DNA from: Paenibacillus tyrphae
Lineage (GTDB): Bacteria; Bacillota; Bacilli; Paenibacillales; NBRC-103111
Length of the DNA: 64,000 nt
Assembly (NCBI RefSeq): GCF_024158745.1
Contig: NZ_JAMZAW010000007.1
Location: 1-64,000, forward strand
Direction of reading: 5' to 3'
The position numbers and the translations under genes are program-made. This document shows positions 36,457 to 45,786 of the stretch, in pieces (within the stretch, counting starts at the first letter, position 1; each line of letters begins with the position of its first letter). Under the pieces are notes generated by a model. That model was not told the DNA's origin. It ran no database searches and worked only from the letters and a program-made list of their open reading frames with translations.

Positions 36457-37509
36457 TTATCTGGAGACGTTAATCGTCACATTGTTTCCGGAAACGACGA
36501 CCGACGCATTATCCTCCACATCTTTGATCGGAGTTCGCGCCGTTCCGTCCACATTCACGTTTTTGAATTCGGCATAGTTCCTTCCCGTCACGCTCTCGGA
36601 ACCGGCCAGAGTTGCTAGCATTTTCCATTTTTCTACGTTGGAGACATTCATATTCGCCACCTCCGCAACCGCCGTGAGGTACGTATCCGTTTGGGAAGAG
36701 CAGCTCATGTCGGAGCAAATGGCATACCCGCTGAGCGACAGCCGCACGCTGCCGTTCGAGTTCCGGTAAGCCGTCAGGTTCACATCCGTACCGGGCTTAT
36801 AGCCGTTTTTGTACTGCACCTGATTATAGGGCGGCACCAACGTGCCGGATTGCTTGGAGCCTTTAAATACGGACAGCACGGGCAGCCATTTTTGATTATT
36901 GTACGCATTGCTGTACTGCAAGCCCATATCGGTTTCTACCCTTTGACTGCCGGAGGTGCCGCTGAACCCGGCGTAAGTGTATGTTGCCCCCGAAGGTGCG
37001 CCCGTAAGCTGATTCGACGCCGCCAAGCGCACCGTAGCGTTAAGGTACGAGCCATTGCCATTGACGATCGCCCGACCTCCAATACCATCGGGAAGGTTGC
37101 CCGCCATTGCCGCGATCCGCTGGCCGGCACTACCGCCCGCTTCCGAGGCTGCGGCTTCGTAGACGTAGACCTTCTCCTTCGCCTGCGTCGGGCTTTTCTC
37201 ATAGAAATACACAGTATCCCCGTCGATTAACGTGTAATCGACCGTATGTCCAACCGCTGCCATGCTTCTCTGCAAGCCTTGGGCTTGTACGCTCTCCATT
37301 CCCGCCTGGCGCGCCTTGGCCAGCACCTCGTCGATTTTTGCAGCCGTTGCCGTCCTTGTAAAGTCCGTCACCTCCGTTCCGCTCATTTCGATCGACGCCG
37401 GTTCGCCTCCGCTTTTCGCACGTCCCGACACATCGCTGGCGCTTATCGCCGTCGGGAACACCGCCATGACGGCGGCCGCAACGGCCAATAAAACAAACCT
37501 TTTCTTCAT
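36457..37509 (-). CDS. Secreted protein of unknown function (possibly YrpD-like)
   Basis: 350 residues. Start at 37509 (MKKRFVLLAVAAAVMAV) with AAGGAGAG eight bases upstream; it opens a signal peptide cut near AISASDVS. No lipobox is seen. The middle has GRAIVNGNGSYLNATVRLA and VETDMGLQYSN, a beta-rich pattern that reminds me of the YrpD family, but I cannot confirm it. Two cysteines in CSDMSC may form a disulfide. It lies between two carbohydrate-transport units, on the opposite strand. Confidence 0.7.
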   Translation of the reverse strand: MKKRFVLLAVAAAVMAVFPTAISASDVSGRAKSGGEPASIEMSGTEVTDFTRTATAAKIDEVLAKARQAGMESVQAQGLQRSMAAVGHTVDYTLIDGDTVYFYEKSPTQAKEKVYVYEAAASEAGGSAGQRIAAMAGNLPDGIGGRAIVNGNGSYLNATVRLAASNQLTGAPSGATYTYAGFSGTSGSQRVETDMGLQYSNAYNNQKWLPVLSVFKGSKQSGTLVPPYNQVQYKNGYKPGTDVNLTAYRNSNGSVRLSLSGYAICSDMSCSSQTDTYLTAVAEVANMNVSNVEKWKMLATLAGSESVTGRNYAEFKNVNVDGTARTPIKDVEDNASVVVSGNNVTINVSR

Positions 37510-37782
37510 CCAAACCACTCTCCTTGGCTTTAAATGGAATTTCCACTTTAAGTCTACAAGATTCAAATAAACCCATATAAGGGAATATAATTGCTTTATT
37601 TGGTATTCACATGACAACCTGTGGTAACTCAGCACCGTTTCCGTTTGCTTTCCGCCAAAAAACAATCAAACTACCAAAAAAGGTCATCGCCCTCTTCTAC
37701 CCTCCCAGGCATCCCCCCGGTACACTGAAATCAAGCTTTCCCGCACCGCAAACGTCGTCGAACCAAGGAGGTGCCCCACCGC

Positions 37783-38709
37783 GTGCGAACCGGCAAAATC
37801 AAACGGGCCCGGCTCTGGGCCGATGTCCGCAAAGACTGGGACTTGTACGCCGCGCTTGTTCCCGGCCTGCTGTTTCTGTTGTTGTTCAAATATACGCCGA
37901 TGTACGGCATCGTCATCGCGTTCAAGGACTTCAACATCTTCGACGGCATGAGCGCCAGCCCATGGGTCGGCTTTAAGCATTTTGAGAAGCTGCTGACCTC
38001 CTCCGGCTTCCTGCAAGTGTTTCGCAATACGCTGCTCATTTCCGTATACAAAATCGTTTTCTTATTCCCGCTCCCGATTATCGTCGCCATTCTGATGAAC
38101 GAACTGAAACATATGCTGTTCAAACGCACCATTCAGACGATCGTCTATCTGCCGCACTTTTTGTCCTGGGTAATCGTGAGCGGGCTGTTCATCGATCTGC
38201 TGTCGGTCAACGGAGGGATCGTGAACCGGTGGATCGTCACGCTGGGCGGGGAGCCGGTGAAGTTTTTCCTCGACGGCGAGGTCTTCCGCTCCGTGCTCGT
38301 CGCCTCCGCCGGCTGGAAGGAGGTCGGCTGGAGCACGATCGTCTACTTGGCCGCCTTGACCGGCATCGACCCGCAGTTGTACGAAGCGGCCAAGATGGAC
38401 GGAGCGAACAAATGGAAGCAGACGCTGCACATTACGCTGCCGGGCCTCGTGCCGATCATCCTGCTCATGTTCATTTTGCGGCTCGGATCGATTCTGGAGG
38501 CAGGGACCGAGCAGATTCTCGTCATGTACAACCCGAGCGTCTACCCCGTGGCCGACGTCATCGGAACGTACGTGTACCGGATCGGCCTCGGCGAGCAGGA
38601 TTACAGCTTCTCCACGGCGGTCGGCTTGTTCGAATCGGTCATCGCCTTCGTGCTGATCGTCGCCGGCAACGGGCTGGCGCGAAAATATTTGAAGCGCGGT
38701 ATCTGGTAA
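37783..38709 (+). CDS. ABC sugar permease, LplB type
   Basis: 308 residues with six membrane helices. The start is the GTG at 37783, nine bases after AAGGAGGTG. Marks are IAFKDFNIFDGMSASPWVGFKHF and the EAA loop YEAAKMDGANKWKQTLHITLPGL. It is the first gene of a permease-permease-binding-protein operon. No ATPase gene is present here. Confidence 0.92.
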   Translation: MRTGKIKRARLWADVRKDWDLYAALVPGLLFLLLFKYTPMYGIVIAFKDFNIFDGMSASPWVGFKHFEKLLTSSGFLQVFRNTLLISVYKIVFLFPLPIIVAILMNELKHMLFKRTIQTIVYLPHFLSWVIVSGLFIDLLSVNGGIVNRWIVTLGGEPVKFFLDGEVFRSVLVASAGWKEVGWSTIVYLAALTGIDPQLYEAAKMDGANKWKQTLHITLPGLVPIILLMFILRLGSILEAGTEQILVMYNPSVYPVADVIGTYVYRIGLGEQDYSFSTAVGLFESVIAFVLIVAGNGLARKYLKRGIW

Positions 38710-38722
38710 AAGGAGGAGCCCC

Positions 38723-39658
38723 ATGATCAAAATGTCACGCGCTGCAAAGCCCGCACTCCGTCCACGCCGCAGCAGCATGTCCGCTTCGCCCGCCGAGCGG
38801 GCGTTCACGACGCTGAACTACGCGTTCTTCGTGCTGCTCGGCTTAACTACGATGTTCCCGTTCCTGAATCTGATCGCCAAATCGCTGAGCAGCGAGGAAG
38901 CCGTCGTCTCCGGACGAGTCACGCTGCTGCCAGTAGATTGGCAGATCGGCACGTACCAGTACGTCATGAGCCAATCGCTGTTCCTCGCCTCGTTTCAAGT
39001 CTCGGTGTTCGTCACGATCGCGGGGACGCTGCTGGCGCTGTTCATGACGACGCTGGCGGCCTACCCGCTGTCCAAACCCCGGCTGCGCGGCCGGAAATGG
39101 TTCATTCTGATGTACATTTTCACCATGCTGTTCAGCGGAGGGCTTATTCCGACCTATCTCCTGATGCAAAGCCTGCAGCTGATCGACAAGCTGCCCGTGC
39201 TGTTCCTGCCCGCGATGATCAGCGTTTACAACATGCTCATCATTAAAAATTATTTCGAGAGCCTGCCCGACAGTCTGGAGGAATCGGCGAAGCTCGACGG
39301 GGCGGGTAATCTGACGATCCTGTGGCGCATCACGCTGCCGCTGTCCCTGCCTGTGCTGGCAACGATCGCACTGTTTTACGCCGTGGCGTTCTGGAACGAT
39401 TACTTCGCTTCGCTGATCTACATCAACACCCCGGAAAACAAGCCGCTGCAGCTGTATTTGAAGGAGCTGTTCGTCTCCTCCAGCGACACGTTCCTACAGC
39501 TCGGCGCACACATGAACGTGGACGCGGCCATGAACACGTCGCCGCAAGCGATTCAAGCGGCCTCAATTCTGCTCGCAACCGTGCCGATCCTGCTCGTGTA
39601 CCCATTCCTGCAAAAATATTTTGTCAAAGGCGTTCTTGTCGGCTCGGTCAAGGAATAA
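38723..39658 (+). CDS. ABC sugar permease, LplC type
   Basis: 311 residues. AAAAGGAGGAG lies just ahead of the ATG, 13 bases after the previous gene. The EAA loop reads EESAKLDGAGNLTILWRITLPLSLP and the end FLQKYFVKGVLVGSVKE is typical of the subfamily. It pairs with the permease at 37783-38709. Confidence 0.93.
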   Translation: MIKMSRAAKPALRPRRSSMSASPAERAFTTLNYAFFVLLGLTTMFPFLNLIAKSLSSEEAVVSGRVTLLPVDWQIGTYQYVMSQSLFLASFQVSVFVTIAGTLLALFMTTLAAYPLSKPRLRGRKWFILMYIFTMLFSGGLIPTYLLMQSLQLIDKLPVLFLPAMISVYNMLIIKNYFESLPDSLEESAKLDGAGNLTILWRITLPLSLPVLATIALFYAVAFWNDYFASLIYINTPENKPLQLYLKELFVSSSDTFLQLGAHMNVDAAMNTSPQAIQAASILLATVPILLVYPFLQKYFVKGVLVGSVKE

Positions 39659-39712
39659 CCGTAGTGAACCATGTTTTTACTTCAACCATGACCATCCAAA
39701 GGAGGTTCTTCG

Positions 39713-41197
39713 ATGACCAAGAAACTGGCTGCCATCCTGTCCGTGACCGTACTCGCTTCCATCGCAACTGCCTGCGGAGGCGGGGGTCCGGCCCCCGAAC
39801 CGGCCAAATCGGACACGGCGAAGCCGCAGCTGCGCCAGCTTCTCCAGTACAACCGGTTCGATCCGAACAACAACCCGGTCGGCAAATATTTGAAGGAAAA
39901 GACCGGCTACGACGTTAAGTACGATATGCTGCCGGTCGAAAACGCCGACGAAAAGCTGAACCTGCTCATGGCGAACAAGGAGCCTTACGATATCATGAAG
40001 CTGAACGCGAACCAGTACGCCAAGCTGTCTTCCTCCGGTGCGCTGGAGCCGCTGGACGATTTGGTCCGGAAGTACGGCAAAAACATGCAGGAAGTGATCG
40101 GCCCGGCCTCGTGGAACGGCGCCAGACTGAACGGCAAATTGTACGCCATCCCGGAAGGCAGCTCGGGCGTGGCCACCGGCACAGCGCTCGTGTACCGGCA
40201 GGATTGGCTCGACGAGCTGGGGCTGAAGCCTCCGAAGACCCGTGACGAGCTGTACGCCGTTCTGAAGACGGTCAAGGAGAAAAAGAACGTCATCCCGATG
40301 ACCGGGGGCAAAGATCCGTTCCAGGCGGAGATCGGCTCCACCTTCGGTTGGTATTACGGTCCGGGCACGAACTGGAGAGAGCGCGACGGCACAATCGTGC
40401 ATATGGTCGAAGACCCGAAGACCAAGGACTATCTCGCGTTCATGAAGAAGCTGTATACCGAGGGGCTGCTCGACGCGGAATGGGCGATCAACCAACCGAA
40501 CAAGCTGCTGGAGAAGTTCACGGGCGGCAAGGCGTTTATGTTCCGGTCCGGATGGTGGGACGCCGCCAATCTCAACAACGCGCTGGCCAAAAACTTCCCG
40601 GACGCCAAGATCGGCATCCTGCCTTACTTGACGGGAGACAGCGGAAAAGCGGCGCAGGTCGGCACCGGCGGCATTCCGTGGTTTATCGCCATCCCGAAGT
40701 GGTCTCCGAATAAAGAGGAAGCGATGAAATATTTGGACCTCAAGCTGGAGAAAGATATTTTCAAGGGGCTGGCCATCGGACGGGAAGGGGTACACCATGA
40801 AGTGAAGGCCGGCAAGTACTATCCGATCCTGCCCAAATTCAACGACGAATGGAACTTCGGAAGCGACTTTCTAACGGGAACGGACGAGAAAAATTACGAG
40901 GCGTACTGGCAAGCGCGCGTTCGCAAGAACGAGTTCGTCCAGAACAATTACGAAACGTACCAAGCGAATGCGAAAGAAATCCTGTACCACGACGCGCTGA
41001 CCTACGCCCCGCCGATTGCGGACATCTCGAAACATTCGCAGAAGCTGCAAAAGCAGGCCGAGGATGCCTTCATCAAGTACGTCACTGGGGCCGAGCCGCT
41101 GGAAACCTACGACAGGTTTCTGGAGCAGTGGAAATCAAACGGCGGCAGCGACATGATCAAAGCGGCCAACGAATGGTACAAGAGCAGCCGCAAGTAA
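39713..41197 (+). CDS. ABC-transporter solute-binding lipoprotein
   Basis: 494 residues. The signal peptide ends SIATACGGGG, a slightly atypical lipobox (A-T-A-C). Binding-protein marks are YDIMKLNANQYAKL, WNGARLNGKLYAIPEG and the C-terminal AANEWYKSSRK. AAAGGAGG precedes the ATG. It is the last gene of the importer operon, and resembles the binding protein encoded with the kinase at 31429-32934 in general layout more than the 21-26 kb pair. Confidence 0.9.
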   Translation: MTKKLAAILSVTVLASIATACGGGGPAPEPAKSDTAKPQLRQLLQYNRFDPNNNPVGKYLKEKTGYDVKYDMLPVENADEKLNLLMANKEPYDIMKLNANQYAKLSSSGALEPLDDLVRKYGKNMQEVIGPASWNGARLNGKLYAIPEGSSGVATGTALVYRQDWLDELGLKPPKTRDELYAVLKTVKEKKNVIPMTGGKDPFQAEIGSTFGWYYGPGTNWRERDGTIVHMVEDPKTKDYLAFMKKLYTEGLLDAEWAINQPNKLLEKFTGGKAFMFRSGWWDAANLNNALAKNFPDAKIGILPYLTGDSGKAAQVGTGGIPWFIAIPKWSPNKEEAMKYLDLKLEKDIFKGLAIGREGVHHEVKAGKYYPILPKFNDEWNFGSDFLTGTDEKNYEAYWQARVRKNEFVQNNYETYQANAKEILYHDALTYAPPIADISKHSQKLQKQAEDAFIKYVTGAEPLETYDRFLEQWKSNGGSDMIKAANEWYKSSRK

Positions 41198-41209
41198 ACG
41201 CCGCACAAC

Positions 41210-41243
41210 AGTCCGCCTGACCCTTTATGGTTACAGGCGGGCT
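41210..41243. terminator. Possible terminator between convergent genes
   Basis: AGTCCGCCTG (41210-41219) pairs with CAGGCGGGCT (41234-41243), with one G-T pair. No T run follows on either side, so termination is uncertain. Confidence 0.45.
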
Positions 41244-41259
41244 GCTCACGGTAGTGAGA

Positions 41260-42441
41260 CTAAATTTTCGCCGGCCGCTGGCGGGAGTCATTCTTATTTT
41301 CGTTTGGAAGCTTGATTTTTAACCAGATACAGACAGACGCGAGCACCAGAAACAATACGCCGCTCCAAGTAATCTGGCGTGTCCCCATTTGGGTCAGAAA
41401 CCATCCGCCCAAAGCGGTGCCAAGCGTGACGCCCAAATTTGCAAAAGAAACAAATAAACTGTTGGCAAACTCCGGTGCTTCCGTGGCCTCCGAGGTTAGC
41501 CAAGTTTGGCTTACAATCAGACCGCCGGTAAAAACGGCCCCCCATACGATGATGATTGCAATCATGGGAATGGAGTAGCTTCCGGCACAAAATATCAGCA
41601 AATAAATGGCGCCAAGCACAAGAGGATAAAAAGCAATGGTTTTTACCCTATTTTTGCTTAAATATTTCGCCGCTTGCAGATTTCCAAAAATACCGCTGGC
41701 CCCAAAAAGAACCAACATGACGCTTACGATTTTACCGTTCATCCCTGTTACGACCTTGAGATATTCCGCAAAATAGGAGTAGACAGAGTATAAGGCCGCC
41801 AGGATGAAGCAAGCCGCCGCAACGTTAAGCCATAATTGCGGTTTTGTCAAAATAGTCAGTTGCTCGCCGTAGGATAATTTGCTTTTTACAGGTAATGACG
41901 GAATAAAAGCGGCAATTCCAACCAGTGCGATGGCATTGATGACCGAAGAAAAAAGAAAGGCGGCTTTAAGCGAAAACTGATCCCCAATAAACGATGTGAT
42001 CGGAACGCCAATGACCATCCCAACCGTTAACCCAATAAAAACTTTGGCGACTGCCGTGGCACTTTGTTCTTTTGAAACGGAGCTTGCTGCCGCTGCAAAT
42101 GCTACAGCAAAATAAACCGGATGAAGAAAAGCAGGCAGAAGTCGAAGCAGCAGTAAGGCGGTAAAGGTTGGAGCAAAGGCGGAAAATAGATTCGAAATGG
42201 CGAAAACAGCGAGCACTCCGGCCAAAATCTTTTTTCGGTTTATACCGGAAAATAAAAGCGTCATGAACGGACCGGAAACGGCAATGATCAATGCAAACAT
42301 GCTGACAAGCGTGCCTGCTTGAGAGGCGCTTATTTGAAAGTGCTCCGCAATTTGAGGCAAAATGCCCACGATGCCAAGCTCCGTATTTATTATGCCGAAT
42401 ACTCCGAGGGCGATAGAAAATGTGAGGAATGACTTATTCAT
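41260..42441 (-). CDS. MFS transporter (DHA1-like)
   Basis: About 393 residues with 12 membrane helices; motifs NTELGIVGILPQIAEHFQIS near the start and GFLTQMG-like ends are typical of small aromatic or sugar efflux carriers (AraJ/PbuE-like group). The start may be ATG at 42441 or an in-frame TTG at 42447 nearer to AAAGGATGAG. It follows the MerR gene by about 120 bases on the same strand, so that regulator probably controls it. It is A+T richer than its neighbours. Confidence 0.87.
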   Translation of the reverse strand: MNKSFLTFSIALGVFGIINTELGIVGILPQIAEHFQISASQAGTLVSMFALIIAVSGPFMTLLFSGINRKKILAGVLAVFAISNLFSAFAPTFTALLLLRLLPAFLHPVYFAVAFAAAASSVSKEQSATAVAKVFIGLTVGMVIGVPITSFIGDQFSLKAAFLFSSVINAIALVGIAAFIPSLPVKSKLSYGEQLTILTKPQLWLNVAAACFILAALYSVYSYFAEYLKVVTGMNGKIVSVMLVLFGASGIFGNLQAAKYLSKNRVKTIAFYPLVLGAIYLLIFCAGSYSIPMIAIIIVWGAVFTGGLIVSQTWLTSEATEAPEFANSLFVSFANLGVTLGTALGGWFLTQMGTRQITWSGVLFLVLASVCIWLKIKLPNENKNDSRQRPAKI

Positions 42442-42562
42442 TTGCAAGGGTGCTCATCCTTTCGATTGCGCAATATTAAAGTATTAATATAGTTTTAGTT
42501 GGTTTTAATCCAGTCCCGCCTTATAATTCGCTATGAAAAGCGGCAAAGGACTTGTTTCATAA

Positions 42563-42979
42563 TTACTCTTGTGGCTTTTCAGGCTTTTGCTTTGAGTCGT
42601 TTGAGGCGTAATAATTATTCTCCAGTTCCTTGTAAGTGATTATTTTGTCGGCAAGCAAATGGAGATTATTCTGGAGTTCAATCATATGTTTTTGCACTGC
42701 CCGGTAATGCTCTTCGAGAAGCATCCTCCTTGTCGTTAGAGTCGAATCCCCTTGCCTCCGCAGTTCAGCGATTTCCAGCATTCCGGTGATCGGCATTCCG
42801 GTAGCTTTAAGCCGGGTTAAAAACTCAATCCAAGTGATATCCAAGGACGAATAGCAACGGTATCCATTTTCATTGCGATGAATGGAGCATAGGAGGCCTA
42901 TTTTTTCATAATACCGAAGAGTGTGGACACTAAGACCTGTAGCCGCAGCGACTTGGCGAATGGTTAATAATTTTTCCAT
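42563..42979 (-). CDS. MerR-family regulator
   Basis: 138 residues from the ATG at 42979. The N-terminal winged helix reads LLTIRQVAAATGLSVHTLRYYEKIGLL, the MerR family mark; a dimerisation helix and a short charged tail (SKQKPEKPQE) follow. No metal-binding cysteine cluster is seen, so a small-molecule or stress signal is likelier. The ATG falls at the predicted transcription start of its own promoter, hinting at a leaderless message. Confidence 0.9.
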   Translation of the reverse strand: MEKLLTIRQVAAATGLSVHTLRYYEKIGLLCSIHRNENGYRCYSSLDITWIEFLTRLKATGMPITGMLEIAELRRQGDSTLTTRRMLLEEHYRAVQKHMIELQNNLHLLADKIITYKELENNYYASNDSKQKPEKPQE

Positions 42980-42985
42980 GATCAA

Positions 42986-43016
42986 AGTATATACCTTTGA
43001 GTAAACTCGAATGCAA
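42986..43016 (-). promoter_or_regulatory. MerR-type promoter with 19-base spacer
   Basis: On the minus strand TTGCAT (43016-43011), exactly 19 bases, then TATACT (42991-42986). The spacer holds the inverted repeat GAGT-TT-ACTC. A 19-base spacer with a central dyad is the hallmark of promoters that MerR proteins bind and untwist. Confidence 0.7.
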
Positions 43017-43033
43017 GCAGTAATTTTGCTCTA

Positions 43034-43075
43034 TAAAAAACAAAACCCGCCATAACCGGGTTAGGCTAGGCGGGT
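43034..43075 (-). terminator. Terminator of the oxidoreductase/isomerase operon
   Basis: ACCCGCC (43045-43051) pairs with GGCGGGT (43069-43075), followed on the minus strand by TTTGTTTTTTATAG. It lies just past the Gfo/Idh gene's stop. Confidence 0.7.
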
Positions 43076-43101
43076 GTAGCGTATGCTCTTCGCAGCGATA
43101 G

Positions 43102-44163
43102 TTAAAATCGAATTTCGGCGCCTTGAGCGGCGGACTCGTAAATGCCGCACAGCATCTTCATCATCTCGACGCCGTCTTCCACCGGGCTGATCGTGTCCTT
43201 CACACCCTGGCATACCTCGATAAAATAATCGATCTCGTCCTGAAAGCCGGAGGCGAAATCGAACGACAAGTTGTTGATCTGCGGGACGATATTCAAAATC
43301 GTGTCGTGCCGCTCCGTAATAATCGTCAGCTTCGGTTCCAGCTCTACGCCGCCCTTCTCGCCGTACAGCTTGACGGTCAGCTCGTCTTCCTTGGCGTGCA
43401 GGGAGAAGCTGACGTCCACAAGCAGGGACGCCCCGTTCTCGAAGCGGATCATGGCGTTCGCCAAATCCTCCACATCGTTGTGCCCGGCGTCGTAATCGGC
43501 GGCCTTGTAGAACGCGAGATTTTTGATGTTGGAACGGTTCCCGAGCTTGCGGTACGTATTGCCGGATACGGACTTGACCTTCGGCCTGCCCATCATATAC
43601 CAGCACAGATCGATCACGTGAACGCCCACGTCGATCAGCGGTCCCCCGCCGGAACGCTCGATATCCGAGAACCAGCCGCCCGGGTTGCCCAGCCTGCGGA
43701 TGCAGGACGCTTTGGCATAGTAAATGTCGCCGAGCTCCCCGTTGTCCGCAAACTGCTTGACGATGCGCGTGTTCGCGGCGTATCTGCGCACAAAGCCGAC
43801 CTGCAGCGTCTTTCCGCTGCGGCGCACGGCCTGCTCCACGGCTAACGCTTCCTCCACCGTCTTGCAAAGCGGCTTCTCGCAGAGCACATGCTTCCCCGCA
43901 TCGAGGGCTGCGATGCTGATCGGCGCATGGCCGTTATTCCACGTGCAGATGCTGACAGCGTCGATATCAGGGCGGGACAGCAGCTCCAAGTAATCCGTGT
44001 ACACGTGCGGAATGCCGTACTTTTCCGCCTTTGCTTGCGCTCTCGTTTCGTTAAGGTCGCAGATGGCTATGAGTTCGGCACGGGGATTGTTCCGGTACGA
44101 TTGCAGATGCAATTCCGAGATCGAACCCGCTCCGATGATGGCAATGCGGATTTTGTCGCTCAT
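43102..44163 (-). CDS. Gfo/Idh/MocA-family oxidoreductase
   Basis: 353 residues. The Rossmann start reads IRIAIIGAGSISELHLQSY, and the family's catalytic lysine motif is in HVLCEKPLCKT (about residue 97). The C-terminal half is the usual alpha/beta sandwich. Members oxidise or reduce sugars, inositols and related polyols with NAD(P). CGAGGTG lies about eight bases upstream. It follows the FAD enzyme gene by 48 bases in the same operon. The substrate is unknown. Confidence 0.92.
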   Translation of the reverse strand: MSDKIRIAIIGAGSISELHLQSYRNNPRAELIAICDLNETRAQAKAEKYGIPHVYTDYLELLSRPDIDAVSICTWNNGHAPISIAALDAGKHVLCEKPLCKTVEEALAVEQAVRRSGKTLQVGFVRRYAANTRIVKQFADNGELGDIYYAKASCIRRLGNPGGWFSDIERSGGGPLIDVGVHVIDLCWYMMGRPKVKSVSGNTYRKLGNRSNIKNLAFYKAADYDAGHNDVEDLANAMIRFENGASLLVDVSFSLHAKEDELTVKLYGEKGGVELEPKLTIITERHDTILNIVPQINNLSFDFASGFQDEIDYFIEVCQGVKDTISPVEDGVEMMKMLCGIYESAAQGAEIRF

Positions 44164-44211
44164 GAAAGCTACACCTCGTTTTGAGATCAGAATAAGGGTT
44201 GCCTGGCCAGA

Positions 44212-45786
44212 CTAAATGGCGTGCACGGAAGGCCAAGCGAGTTCCACGCCTTCCCGGGCCAGCAGCGACTGGAACGCCGAGAGCTGCTGCGCATTTCCGC
44301 GGACGGCCCGCGGGCTGAGCCGCTTGTCGATGCAATAGGCGGCGAGAGCGCCCGCCGCTTCGCCGATGTTCCACTCAACCGGATGAAGCCGGTAGCAGCC
44401 GTTCGTAATGTGGGTGACGCCCAAATTTTTGCAGGCGGGCAGCAGGTTCTCCACGCGGATCGGAATCAGGCTGCCGAGCGGAATTTGAAACGGCAGCGAC
44501 GAAATGTCGATATAGTTCCGTCCGCCCGTACTCGGATGCAGATCGATCCGGTAGGCCCCGATGCCGACCGAATCGTGGAACGCTGCCGCTTGACCGCCAG
44601 GGCGGCAATCGGCACCAACATGCTGCTCCAGCACGGTAAATTCGGCCCGGATGCGCCGCGATTCGCGAATGTACGGATACATCGCCAGTCCGTCCTCCGT
44701 GCCGACGATGTCGGGACGCAGGCGCAGGCCCGGGTAGCCTTGGCCGCCGTCCGGCCGGGGCGCTTCCGTCTGCAGCCAGTACAGCAGCGACAGGCTGAGC
44801 TGCTTGGCGCCCTCCAAATGGCGCCGGCGCTCCTCCTCGCTCACCTCGATGACGGGGCCCAGCCAATAGTCGTTTTGCGGCCAATTGACGAGCGTCGCAT
44901 TGCTGCGGTACGTACCTTCGACAAAATGCGTTTTATCAACAATCTGCCGGTAATGAAACAGCGAATAGCGCTCCGTTCCCGGGAACAGCTCGTAAGTGAC
45001 CGGCTCCAGCGTAGACGGGCGCACGCCGGTCCAGCTCAGCTGCTTATCCGGCCAGAAGTCGGCCCGATAGTTCCGCCAGAACGAGTATTGGGCGGGCTTC
45101 GCAATCGTATGATCTTCACCGGGCAAGTAATCCATCGCGAAGCAGTAGGTGAAGCCCTGCATATCGAGCGGGTCGGCCGCTCCGTCCAAGGCGTGCGGTT
45201 CGCCGGTCTGGCTGCTGGATTCCGCTCCGGTCACGTACTCGACTCCCGCCAGCGGCAGCACATCCCCGCACTCGGTCGCGTCGATCACATAAGACGCGGT
45301 CAGCACGGTGCGGTCCCCGGTCCGCAGGCAGCGCACCGTCACCGACACGACGCGATCCCCGTCGGTTTCGGCGCTTTCCGGCATATGTCTCGTCAAGATC
45401 GTTAGCTGTCCGCTGTGAACGTACGGAGCCAGCATCTGCTGCAGAACGGCGAGCGCCGTCCGCGGCTCGTGGCACAACCGGCTGACACCGCCGCTGCCGG
45501 GGTTCAGCAGCAGATTCGCCCGCGCTGCGGCCGTCAGCGGAAAATGCCGCCGGTAATAATCGCGCACACCCTCCCGGAACTGCCGGTAACTGCGCGTACA
45601 GCCGAACTGCTCGATCCACAGGTGCTCATCCGGAGGCACTGCCTGGCTCGTCAGCTGCCCTCCGATCCATTCCGTTTCCTCGGTTAGGACCACCCGCTTC
45701 CCGAGTCTGGCCGCCGAGAGCGCCGCCGCACATCCGCCGATTCCGCCTCCGATGACGACGATCTCCGCCTCCCGCTCCCGGATCAT
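44212..45786 (-). CDS. FAD-dependent oxidoreductase
   Basis: 524 residues. The N-terminal FAD-binding motif is VVIGGGIGGCAAALSAARLG with EETEWIGGQLTS after it. YVIDATECGDVLPLAG and the C-terminal KNLGVTHITNGCYRLHPVEWNIGEA match the FAD_oxidored family that occurs in sugar-degradation operons. It overlaps the isomerase gene by 4 bases, so both are translated together. Its substrate is unknown. Confidence 0.9.
   Translation of the reverse strand: MIREREAEIVVIGGGIGGCAAALSAARLGKRVVLTEETEWIGGQLTSQAVPPDEHLWIEQFGCTRSYRQFREGVRDYYRRHFPLTAAARANLLLNPGSGGVSRLCHEPRTALAVLQQMLAPYVHSGQLTILTRHMPESAETDGDRVVSVTVRCLRTGDRTVLTASYVIDATECGDVLPLAGVEYVTGAESSSQTGEPHALDGAADPLDMQGFTYCFAMDYLPGEDHTIAKPAQYSFWRNYRADFWPDKQLSWTGVRPSTLEPVTYELFPGTERYSLFHYRQIVDKTHFVEGTYRSNATLVNWPQNDYWLGPVIEVSEEERRRHLEGAKQLSLSLLYWLQTEAPRPDGGQGYPGLRLRPDIVGTEDGLAMYPYIRESRRIRAEFTVLEQHVGADCRPGGQAAAFHDSVGIGAYRIDLHPSTGGRNYIDISSLPFQIPLGSLIPIRVENLLPACKNLGVTHITNGCYRLHPVEWNIGEAAGALAAYCIDKRLSPRAVRGNAQQLSAFQSLLAREGVELAWPSVHAI

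Noticed and set aside
44221..45405. Plus-strand ORF of 394 codons opposite the FAD enzyme gene
   Set aside because: It is a shadow of a gene with clear FAD-binding motifs and tight operon overlaps.
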